Position numbers and translations under genes: made by a program. A stretch of 64,000 nt of DNA from the NCBI GenBank assembly GCA_963851245.1, contig CAWKOH010000003.1, positions 372,001 to 436,000 on the forward strand. Reading direction: 5' to 3'. Under the pieces are notes generated by a model, which worked only from the letters and a program-made list of their open reading frames with translations, ran no database searches and had not been told where the DNA came from. The stretch is from CAWKOH01 sp963851245. Its GTDB lineage: Bacteria; Actinomycetota; Acidimicrobiia; Acidimicrobiales; Palsa-688. Shown here piece after piece: positions 1 through 7,851 of the stretch. The stretch's first letter is position 1, and each line of letters begins with the position of its first letter.

Positions 1-168
1 TGCATCTGTGCTCTCGGAGCACCGGTGGACGACCCGCCCGGCGGCATTGAGCTGCGAGGTGGCATCGTTGATCGCCCAATCGTCGCGTCCGACGACCAGG
101 ACTTCGGCCGCGAGGGTTGCGTCAGCACGGCCCTCGCGCTCCAGTCCAGCCAGGTCAATCGGATTCAC
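1..168 (-). CDS. Hypothetical protein, N-terminus only (cut by window edge)
   Basis: A GTG at 168 opens a frame that reads without a stop to base 1. The 56 visible residues run VNPIDLAGLEREGRADATLA at the start. An in-frame TAG lies a few codons upstream of the GTG, so this is the only plausible start. Composition looks like coding sequence: the frame has strong GC bias at third positions. The gene is divergent from the response regulator that begins at 256, with a shared intergenic region of about 87 nt. I do not recognise the family from this short stretch. Confidence 0.5.
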   Translation of the reverse strand, partial: MNPIDLAGLEREGRADATLAAEVLVVGRDDWAINDATSQLNAAGRVVHRCSESTDA

Positions 169-255
169 GGATCGAGTTTCCTATAGGACACTCACGCCGC
201 ACCCATGGCGGTAACAACAGCGGCACAACTCGCGGCGCTAGTCTGTCGCCCGCTC

Positions 256-969
256 ATGGTCACGCCCCAAGATGCCCGGATTCTCGTCGTCGATGACGAT
301 GAGCAGCTGAGTTCCCTGCTGGTACTGGTCCTCGAAGGGGACGGGTATCCGGTGGTCGAAGCCCGAAGCGCGGCCGGGGCCATCGCGGAGGTCGAAAAGG
401 GCTCCGTGGACCTGGTCGTGCTGGATATTTCTCTCGGTGAGGATGACGGCCGCCTGGTGCTGGGCAAGATCCGGGAGATGGGGGATCTGCCCGTCATATT
501 CATCAGTGGCAAATCGGACATTGCGGACCGGGTCCTGGGTCTTCGCCTGGGCGCTGATGACTACCTGGCCAAGCCGTTCTCACCGGTCGAACTGGTCGCT
601 CGAGTCGAGTCGGTGCTCCGGCGGAGCGGGGGACGCGGGTCCGGGCCGGCGGCCAAGGACGGGCAGGCCGAGGATTCGAGCAAGGGCCTGAAAGTCAACG
701 AGATCACCCGGGAGGTAAGGGTCGAAGGCCAGCCGGTCAGCCTCACGGCCAAAGAGTTCGACCTCCTGGCCTTCCTGGTCCGTTCCCCCCGCCAGGTGTT
801 CAGCCGCGGTCAGCTGCTCGAACACGTGTGGGCCTCCCGGCCTGAGTGGCAGGACGAAGCCACCGTAACCGAGCACGTGCGGCGGGTCCGGCACAAGGTC
901 GAGCACGATCCCGAGCACCCGCGGTGGATCACGACAGTCCGGGGAGTCGGTTACCGGTACGAGCCGTAG
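256..969 (+). CDS. OmpR/PhoB-family DNA-binding response regulator
   Basis: Two-component transcription regulator. The receiver domain comes first: DDD acidic pocket at residues 13-15, phospho-acceptor Asp near residue 57 in LVVLDISL, and the conserved Lys in YLAKPF. A C-terminal winged helix follows, with the typical ending RGVGYRYEP. The ATG at 256 places the receiver strand (ARILVVDDD) at the usual distance from the N-terminus and lies shortly after a TAGTCT -10-like hexamer at 239-244. An upstream ATG at 205 would add 17 atypical residues. The natural partner is the convergent hybrid histidine kinase at 1149-3650. Target genes are not visible. Confidence 0.93.
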   Translation: MVTPQDARILVVDDDEQLSSLLVLVLEGDGYPVVEARSAAGAIAEVEKGSVDLVVLDISLGEDDGRLVLGKIREMGDLPVIFISGKSDIADRVLGLRLGADDYLAKPFSPVELVARVESVLRRSGGRGSGPAAKDGQAEDSSKGLKVNEITREVRVEGQPVSLTAKEFDLLAFLVRSPRQVFSRGQLLEHVWASRPEWQDEATVTEHVRRVRHKVEHDPEHPRWITTVRGVGYRYEP

Positions 970-993
970 ATGACGCGCTGAAGGCGGCTCGCT

Positions 994-1075
994 CTCGGTG
1001 CCAGTTTATACTCTCGGTGCCAGAATAGCGCCGAAAAGTAGCGTAATGACACCGAGATGACGGAATGGCACCAAG
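994..1075. repeat. Four copies of a CTCGGTGCCA motif, two direct and two inverted
   Basis: CTCGGTGCCA occurs at 994-1003 and 1013-1022. Its complement occurs as TGACACCGAG at 1047-1056 and TGGCACCAAG at 1066-1075. Each pair has exactly 19-nt spacing and the two pairs face each other. The array sits between the 3' ends of two convergent genes, so a promoter operator is unlikely. It could be a bidirectional terminator or structured RNA, or the multi-repeat end of a lost insertion sequence. No transposase is adjacent. Confidence 0.6.
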
Positions 1076-1148
1076 ATTGCGTTCGAAGAGTCCGCCGGAT
1101 CGCCGCGGTGGCCACATCCGCCGGCCGCCGGCGGCGCCAAGCAGAAAC

Positions 1149-3650
1149 CTACTTACGCGCCACGTACACCCGCGAGGCGATGAGCTCCGCCACCCGCAGC
1201 CGGAGGGCGTCGGGGCGGTAGGGCTTGCGAAGGACCTGGTCGCCCTGGCGCGGCATCCGGGGCCCGGTGGCGCCGGAATGCCCGGTCATGTAGAGCACCT
1301 GCAGGGCGGGCTCGGACTCCCGGGCCTTGGCCACCAGCTCGATGCCCGAGATACCGGGCAGCATGATGTCGGTCACGAGCGTGTCGAAGGGCCCCTCGGC
1401 GGCCAGGATCTCCAGAGCCGACTCGGCCGAGTCGGTCGACGATCACCTCCAGCCCGATACCGGTGAGGGTCTCGGCGGCCATGTCCTTCAGGTCCAGGTC
1501 GTCCTCGACCAGGAGGATCCGTCCCGTGATGGTCTTGCCAGGCGGCCAGATCTCGCCGCCCTCGGATCCGCTGCTGAGCATGGCGTCGCGGGCTACCGGC
1601 AGCCAGATGCGGATCGTCGTGCCCTTCCCCGGTTGTCGAGTCGATCCGGAGTTGCCCGCCCCGCTCCTTGACCAGGCCGTACACGGTCGGCAGCCCGAGG
1701 CCCGATCCGTGACCCCGTTCCTTGGTGGTGAAGAACGGCTCCAGGCATCGCTCGAGCACGTCCGGATCCATGCCGGGACCGTCGTCGGCCACCGTCAGGA
1801 GAGCCAGCGGCCCGGGCGGCAGGTCGAAGAGCCGACGGTCGTCGGGGGTGGGTACGTCCATCTGGACCGATACGTCGACGCTTCCCGTGCCGTCCATGGC
1901 GTCGCACGCGTTGATGACCAGATTGACGACGATCTGCTCCATCTCGCTGGGGTCTAGTCGAACCTTGATGACGTTCTGCGAGCTGCGGATCCGGAGATTC
2001 ACCTGCGGACCCGACCATGCGGGCCAGGACTGCGTCCAGTCCGCTCGACTTCCCGGCCCAGATCGATGACCACCCCGCTGTCGACCTTCTGACGGGTCAT
2101 GTCCAGCATCTGCTGGGTCAGGGTGGCGGCCCGGCTTGGACGCACCCTCGATGTTGTCGATCAGTGTCTGCTGCTTCACGTCGGCAGTGCCTCGCCGGAG
2201 CAGTTCGGCGTAGCCGATGATCAGGGTAAGCAGGTTGTTGAAGTCGTGGGCCACCCGGCCGGCGACCTGACCCATGGCCTCCAGCCGCTGGGCCTGGACC
2301 AGGGCCCGCTCGGCTCGCCGGATCTCGCTCAGGTCCACGCCGGCCACCAGCACGGACAGTTTGTCGTCGGCCGAGATGGCCGGCATGGGAGCACCCGACA
2401 GCGAAAGGTCCCGTGAATCGAAGCTCACGGGCCCGGTTCACGACCGACCCGGTGCTCAGCACCGTCTCGGTCAGTTCGGCCAGCGGTCCGACGAGACCGC
2501 TCGGGAGGTAGCCACTCCGTCCGGTCGTCGGTGCCCCAGCCGAACAGCTCGAGCGCGGCCCGGTTGGCCATGGTCACCGTGCCGTCGGCCTGCAAGGCCG
2601 ATCAGGGCCACCGGCGACGCTTCGACCACGGCCCGCAGCCGGGCCTCGTGGACGAGGGCGGCCTCGGTTCCGAGGGCCCGTTCGAAGGCCACCGGGATCA
2701 GCGACGCCAGCGAGCTCAGCACCAGCTCCTCGTCGGCCGAGAAGTCCTCGCCGACGAACACCACCAGGGCGGCCTGCTGCCACGGGTCGCTGCTGGGCAG
2801 GGGGTAGGCGACCCAGCCGCGCCCCGCGCCGGCCGGCGGTTGGCCACCGACTCGAAGGCCGTCTCGGCCACGGCCAGTTTGATCTGCGCCGGCCTGGGCG
2901 GAGACCACCGTCCCGTCCGCCATCGACCAGCGGGCGATGGCCCCGTCCGCTTCCTGGATCACGCACGCCTCGACGCAGGCAATGTCCAGTACGGCCTGGG
3001 TGGTGGCCGCACCGGCCAGGTTGGTGGCGGCTGTGGCCAGCCGGCGCAGTCGGCGCACGGTACGGCTCTGGTCCCGGACCGACGCCTGCATCTCCCGGTG
3101 GAGCATGACCCGCTGGATGGCCGTGCCCAGGCGGCTGCTGAGCTCCGACCCGATGCGCAGGGCCGAGGGGCGGAAACCGCGCCGGTACGCCCCGGTGGCG
3201 GCGACAAACCAGCCAAGTGTCAGGCCGCCGCCGGTGATGGGTGCCACCATGAGCGACTGGGCCCCGAATCGCTCCCGGACGTGACGGTCGCTGTCGGTCT
3301 CCTCCGAGGTGGGCGAAGGTGAGCACCGGCCCGCCGGTCGGGCGCCACCTGCCGGCCGATCGGGACCCAGCTCGTCGGGAAGATGCAGGCCGCTCGTCCG
3401 GGCGGATCGGAAGGCCGCGGTGCGCGATCTCGCCGTCGGGGCCGATGACCTCTATGGCGCACATGTCGGCGAAATCGGGGACGCAGGCGTCAGCGACCTG
3501 GAGCACGGCGTGGTCGTAGTCCTCCAGGGTGGCGTCCAGGATCCGGCTGGTGGACGCCAGCAACTCCAGTCGCTGCAGCGCCTCGCGCTCGCCCAGGATG
3601 GCGATGTCTGCGGCGCTTAAACCGGACCGTTCCTCTCCTGGGTTACCCAT
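1149..3650 (-). pseudogene. Hybrid sensor histidine kinase (GAF-PAS-HisKA-HATPase-REC), many frameshifts
   Basis: Read across frames, this is one protein of about 830 residues. In order it has an N-terminal region with a GAF-like sensor domain (from ATG 3650), a second GAF-like region, a PAS-like segment, an H box (GRVAHDFNNLL), an N box (VINACDAM), a G box (DDGPGMD), the ATP lid GSGLGLPTVYG, and a receiver domain with LLVEDD and TDIMLPG (phospho-Asp). At least six frame changes are needed, for example near 3390, 2880, 2830, 2600, 2300 and 1440, yet every motif is intact within its own frame. That argues for sequencing indels rather than decay. It ends convergent with the response regulator gene at 256-969, its likely partner. 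A start context GAGGTGG lies upstream of ATG 3650. Confidence 0.82.
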
Positions 3651-4037
3651 TACGCAACCACCTCAAGTAACACTGGCCGCCGGGCCATCCCGAGGGAGGC
3701 GCGCCCCGGGCAGGATAGCCAATTTCCCGCGCCCGATCCCACGGGCGGGCCGGCGTCTCGTCCATGCGGTCGAGCGTCGGCGAGCCGGAGGCGAAGGTGG
3801 CCTTCGTCAAGTACTAACTCCGCTTCTTCCTTCGGGGGCAGCGCCGGTCGCCGCCGGCGGCCCGGCGCTTGGATGACATCTGATGGGTCTCGTCCATCGG
3901 ACTGTATCGGCACCTGGCGCGGCCAACTTTACAGGCTCCCGGTGACAGCGAAAACGGCGAGCCGATGTCTCGGCAATGCCGCCGGGCTGGCGCCCACCAC
4001 CCTCAGGTCGCGATGGCCTGCTGCCGACCATGGTGGG
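3651..4037. other. Intergenic stretch without a supported gene
   Basis: This 387-nt region separates the histidine kinase start from the zinc-knuckle reading frame. A minus-strand frame at 3650-3913 ends in a TAATG overlap with the kinase start, but it has no recognisable domain and skewed composition. I see no hairpin or clear promoter beyond the kinase ribosome binding site. Confidence 0.4.
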
Positions 4038-4175
4038 GTGGATTGTGAGGTTTGCGGCGGCGCCGGACACTCGGCGGCGGAGTGCTCGGGGAAGCCCGCG
4101 GCACTCATGGACTTCCTGCCGCGACTTCCGGTCGGGCGGCACCTCCTCCGAATCGGACTGGAAGCCTTCTGGTGA
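4038..4175 (+). CDS. Possible small zinc-knuckle protein or frameshifted N-terminus of the next gene
   Basis: A GTG at 4038 opens 45 codons starting MDCEVCGGAGHSAAEC. This fits the C-X2-C-X4-H-X4-C zinc knuckle pattern exactly. The rest (PRLPVGRHLLRIGLEAFW) looks like normal protein. The stop TGA at 4173-4175 is followed directly by the frame of the peptidase-like gene, which has no good start codon of its own. Given how common indels are in this assembly, this may be the true N-terminus of that protein. A separate small gene is the alternative. Confidence 0.4.
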   Translation: MDCEVCGGAGHSAAECSGKPAALMDFLPRLPVGRHLLRIGLEAFW

Positions 4176-4182
4176 GGTCGTT

Positions 4183-5961
4183 TTGGGACTCCACGATCTG
4201 TCACTGACGGCGGCCGCGGTGCTGAACGACACTGGGCCGTCCCTGGCGAGCACTGTGCCGTCCCCGGCGAGCCCTGGACCGCCCCTGGAGGTCTCAGAGC
4301 TGCCCCCTGCCAGCGATGATGACGCCGGGGAGCCTGACCGTGAGTGGGCTATTGAGGACGACGCGGCATCGAACGGTTCGGTTCGTCCGTCCTACAGCCG
4401 GCCCTTCCCGGCCGCGGAGCCACGAGTGCATTCTTCTCGCAGCGCCTGGGCCTCGCCGGCCAGACCGGCTCCCGCCGGCTGGGGTCATCACGACGCCTGG
4501 TCCGGGGTCCGCACGCCCAGGCCCAGGAGGTCCAGAAGGTGGAGCCCGGCCACCATCGCTGCCGCTGTCGTGGCCGTATTCTCCCTGCTGGCTGGCGGAG
4601 CGATCTACCTGGTACGCCATCAAAGCGCCCCTTATCCATCGGCATGGGACCCGCGTGTGGCCCCGGTCGCCTCCTTCGTCCCGAGCGTTCGGGGTCTGAC
4701 CTGGAAGCACCCCGTAAAGGTGAGCTTTCTGACCACGGGTCAGTTCGAGTCCTGGCTAGCCGCCGAAACCATCCGCCCGGGCAGCGGCGGTCCGACCGGT
4801 CAACAGCAGATCGAGATCGCTCGGGCCTTCGGCCTGACATGGGGCGAGGTCGACCCGTCGGCGCTGACGGCACCGTCCGGAGTGCCCACCCCGGCGGCCG
4901 CCTACGACCCGTCCAGAAAGACGGTGTACGTGAACGGGCCGGTAGTTACCCCGTTCGTGAAGGCCGAGCTGGCCTATGCCCTGACGAACGCGCTCGAGGA
5001 TCAGTACTTCAACCTCCGTCACATGACCTCCGGATCCGCAGACGACGAGGCGGCGGCATCCGCCCTCGTGGCGGGCGAAGCCGACCTGGTCGAGCAGGCC
5101 TACATACGGACCATGCCGGCAGCCCAGCAAGCCCAGTTCCAGCGGGAGTACCAGCAAGAGGCCGCCGCCGCTCGTCGTGTGGCCGCCACCCTGCCCCCCT
5201 TTGTGTCCGATAGTGCCGAGTTCCCTGACTCCTTCGGGCTCACCCTGGTCGAAGCGTTGTACGCCCAGGGCGGGAACGCCGAAGTCGACGAGGCTTTCCG
5301 GAATCCCCCGAGGCTGGACGGCGAGGTGGTGAATCCGGCCACGTACCAGCCCGGCATTCCGGCTTCGAAGGTCGGGGCGCCGGCAGTGCCCGCCGGCGCT
5401 ACGACGATCCTGTCCGGCGAGGGCTTCGGAGAGTTGCCGTTGGTGGAGACGCTCGGCTACGAGATCGGCTTTAGTGCTGCCTGGCGAGCGGTGGCCGGCT
5501 GGACCGGCGACCGATTCGTGGCCTTCGCCTCCGCTGGCCGCACCTGCGCGGCGCTGTCCGTGCTGACGGACAATGCCGGCGACGCCGGCGCTCTGGCCTC
5601 AGCCGGTTCGGCCTGGTCCAGCCATATCCCGGGGGCGACGGTCACCGAAACGGGCCTCACGGTGAACTTCCGGACCTGCGATCCAGGCCCGACCTGGCGA
5701 CCCGCTCAAGGGGGAGAGGACTCTTACCGGTTCCTCGCGGCTCGGGCTGGGTTCATAGCCAGCTTCATCTCGGGCGATCACTTTGACGCAGATGGGGCTA
5801 CCTGCGTGGCGGATGAGTTGATGGTGAGGCTGGGACCCCAACAACTGCTGGCGGACTCCGAACTGACTAACCCGAACAGCGCCAGCGGGCGGACGCTCCA
5901 AGCGGTTATCCGGCAGGCGATACCCGAGTGCGGCATTGCAGCTTCTACCGCGACCGGATGA
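4183..5961 (+). CDS. Membrane-anchored protein with degenerate metallopeptidase domain (HEXXH lost)
   Basis: The open frame extends upstream to 3976, but the sequence before about 4177 looks like an out-of-frame shadow. TTG 4183 is a guess, and the true N-terminus may lie in the preceding zinc-knuckle frame. Order: acidic Pro/Ser-rich cytoplasmic part, one membrane segment (IAAAVVAVFSLLAGGAIYLV, near 4555-4614), then a long extracytoplasmic domain. That domain resembles the neutral zinc metallopeptidase type whose core reads HELTHALxDQxF. Here the same place (4963-4998) reads AELAYALTNALEDQYF, so both zinc histidines are gone. Flanking family-like segments (DPSRKTVYVNG before, LVAGEADLVEQ after) are retained. 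Likely a non-catalytic binding or scaffold protein. Family assignment is from pattern recognition only. Confidence 0.65.
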   Translation: MGLHDLSLTAAAVLNDTGPSLASTVPSPASPGPPLEVSELPPASDDDAGEPDREWAIEDDAASNGSVRPSYSRPFPAAEPRVHSSRSAWASPARPAPAGWGHHDAWSGVRTPRPRRSRRWSPATIAAAVVAVFSLLAGGAIYLVRHQSAPYPSAWDPRVAPVASFVPSVRGLTWKHPVKVSFLTTGQFESWLAAETIRPGSGGPTGQQQIEIARAFGLTWGEVDPSALTAPSGVPTPAAAYDPSRKTVYVNGPVVTPFVKAELAYALTNALEDQYFNLRHMTSGSADDEAAASALVAGEADLVEQAYIRTMPAAQQAQFQREYQQEAAAARRVAATLPPFVSDSAEFPDSFGLTLVEALYAQGGNAEVDEAFRNPPRLDGEVVNPATYQPGIPASKVGAPAVPAGATTILSGEGFGELPLVETLGYEIGFSAAWRAVAGWTGDRFVAFASAGRTCAALSVLTDNAGDAGALASAGSAWSSHIPGATVTETGLTVNFRTCDPGPTWRPAQGGEDSYRFLAARAGFIASFISGDHFDADGATCVADELMVRLGPQQLLADSELTNPNSASGRTLQAVIRQAIPECGIAASTATG

Positions 5962-5970
5962 GGCCGGCGG

Positions 5971-7276
5971 TCAGTTACGAGGCAGGTCGCGGAAAGGCGT
6001 GACCTTGTCGTTGTTCGGCTCCTTGGGCAGACCGAGCACCCGTTCGCCGATGATGTTGTGCTGAATCTCGTCGGTCCCGCCGTATATCTGAGGCGCCTGG
6101 GCGAACAGGGCCATCTCCGTCACCATCGACGCCAGCGGGCCGCCGGCCAGTCCGGCCAGGGTCTCGCTGCTCGTGGCGTCGTAGCCGTGCAGGGTCCCCG
6201 CGCGGGCCCAGCAAGCGGAGGCCCAGGTCGCGCGACAGGCGCAGGATGATGCTCATCGAGAGCTTGGCGATATTGCCGGCGCCGGGGATATCGCTCCCGA
6301 CGGCCCGCAAAGCCCTTGAGCGCAGCCCCTGAAAGCGGCCGATCTCGGTGAGGGTGTACAGACGGGCCAGATCCTGGCGAACCAGAGGGTCGTTGCTGGC
6401 GCCCACCTGTCGGGCCAGGGTCTGGAGCAGGCGGGCCGTGCCGAGCGTTCCGCCCGGCCCGCCGGCCCCCCCGCGAACCCGGCTCCCCGCCATGTCCCCG
6501 GCTCGGCGGCTCAGGTCACCGGCGATGCTTCCGGGCGCGGCCGGGCTGACGGCTGCCGACCCTCCGCCCGCGCCTAAGCCGGCACGCTCGAATGCGAGGG
6601 TGGTGTTGGCGACGGCCCATCCGTTGTTGACGCCCCCGATGATGGCGGTGTCGCTTACCCGGGCTTCGCTTATGAACACCTCGTTGAACAAGGCCCGGCC
6701 TGTCATCTCCCGGAGTGGCCTGACCTCGACCCCCGGCTGGCGCATATCGAACGCGAAATAGGTGATGCCCTGGTGCTTCGGCACGTCCGGGTTGGTCCGG
6801 GCCAAGAGCATGCCGAGATCCGCGATCTGCCCACCCGAGGTCCACACCTTCTGACCGGTCACCACCCACTCGTCGCCGTCACGCTCGGCCCGGCATTGCA
6901 GTCCGGCCAGATCGGACCCGGCTCCCGGTTCGCTGAAGAGCTGGCACCAGGCCTCCATACCGGTGACGATCGACCGCACGTACCGCTCCTGTTGCTCGGG
7001 CGTCCCGTGCGTGGCGATGGTGGGTGCCGCCAACAAGAGACCGAGCCCCCCCGGCGCGGGCAGGGCGCCAACGGACGCGATGGCTTCCTGTACCCTCACC
7101 CCCTCGGACCGGGGCAGGCCCTTGCCGTAGCAGGTCTCGGGCAGGGTCGGCGCGGCCCAGCCCGACGCACCCAGGCGCTCCCACCATTCGCCGACGGTGA
7201 GGTCGGGGTCCCAGCTGGACTCCAGCCACTCGGTGACCGCGGCCACCGGATCTAGTTCGGTACTGACCGCCTGCAT
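5971..7276 (-). CDS. Acyl-CoA dehydrogenase (one frameshift)
   Basis: FAD-dependent alpha,beta-dehydrogenation of acyl-CoA, passing electrons to ETF. Visible family segments include MFSEPGAGSDLAGLQCRAER-type substrate/FAD contacts (here QLFSEPGAGSDLAG), VTGQKVWTSGG, and the C-terminal GGTDEIQHNIIGERVLGLP. The C-terminal part is reached only after a frame change near 6205. Uncorrected, the frame ends at 5975; corrected, it ends at TGA 5971-5973. A Gly/Ala-rich insertion (around 6435-6590) lies in the middle domain. It is related to the dehydrogenase at 25415-26635, which shares the same C-terminal motif. Substrate is unknown; long-chain or branched acyl-CoA is possible. Confidence 0.88.
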
Positions 7277-7404
7277 GGTGGGCCTCCTGGAAACGACCTC
7301 GACTGCTTAGACGCTACCGGAAACCCATTTCGATGCCTACTCAGGGACTTCGAGCGCTGAGATCTCCGGAGACCGCTCCCACGGGCTTTGCCGTCGGGGC
7401 GCGA

Positions 7405-7410
7405 TAGGTT
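7405..7410 (+). promoter_or_regulatory. -10 hexamer TAGGTT for a leaderless transcript
   Basis: TAGGTT ends 7 nt before the GTG at 7417, the spacing expected if transcription starts on the start codon. This also supports the GTG at 7417 as the real start. Confidence 0.5.
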
Positions 7411-7416
7411 GCGCCC

Positions 7417-7851
7417 GTGAGCGCGGCGCAGGACCGACTCCCGCGAATGACCACCTATCGCCACCGGGTCCGCTACCTGGAGGTCGACCAGCAGGGCGTG
7501 GTTTTCAACATGTGGTACCTGGGGTACTTCGACGAGGCCATGGCCGAGTTCTTCGCCGAGGGCGGGCTTCCCTACCAGGACATGCTGGCGTCGGGATACG
7601 ACGTGCAGCTGGTCCACTCCGAGATCGACTGGAGGTCCTCGCTCCGGTACGGCGACGAGTCCCGGGTCGAAGTATCGCTCGCTTCGGTCGGGGCCACTTC
7701 TTTCACCCTCTGGTTCGCCGTATACGCAGAGGCGACCCTGGTGGCGTCGGGCCGCACCGTGTATGTCGTGGTGGCCACGGACGGATCTGGTAAACGCCCC
7801 ATTCCGCCGAGCATCCGGGCCGCCCTCGGAGCGGAGCCCGGCGAGGCGTGA
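7417..7851 (+). CDS. Hotdog-fold acyl-CoA thioesterase, YbgC/4-hydroxybenzoyl-CoA type
   Basis: 144 residues, the normal size for the family. The family motif is RYLEVDQQGVVFNMWYLGYF (about residues 16-35), with the catalytic-region Asp in VDQQG. It hydrolyses an acyl-CoA thioester; the substrate is not defined. The stop overlaps the GTG of putA (GTGA at 7848-7851), so the two are translationally coupled. An ATG at 7447 is an alternative start, but the -10 at 7405 favours GTG 7417. Confidence 0.85.
   Translation: MSAAQDRLPRMTTYRHRVRYLEVDQQGVVFNMWYLGYFDEAMAEFFAEGGLPYQDMLASGYDVQLVHSEIDWRSSLRYGDESRVEVSLASVGATSFTLWFAVYAEATLVASGRTVYVVVATDGSGKRPIPPSIRAALGAEPGEA

Noticed and set aside
8..214. Plus-strand 68-aa frame at the left edge
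   Set aside because: Ser/Arg/Thr-rich shadow; the minus-strand frame from GTG 168 is more protein-like.
3650..3913. 87-aa minus-strand frame ending TAATG at the kinase start
   Set aside because: The overlap is suggestive, but composition is shadow-like and no domain or homologous feature is visible.
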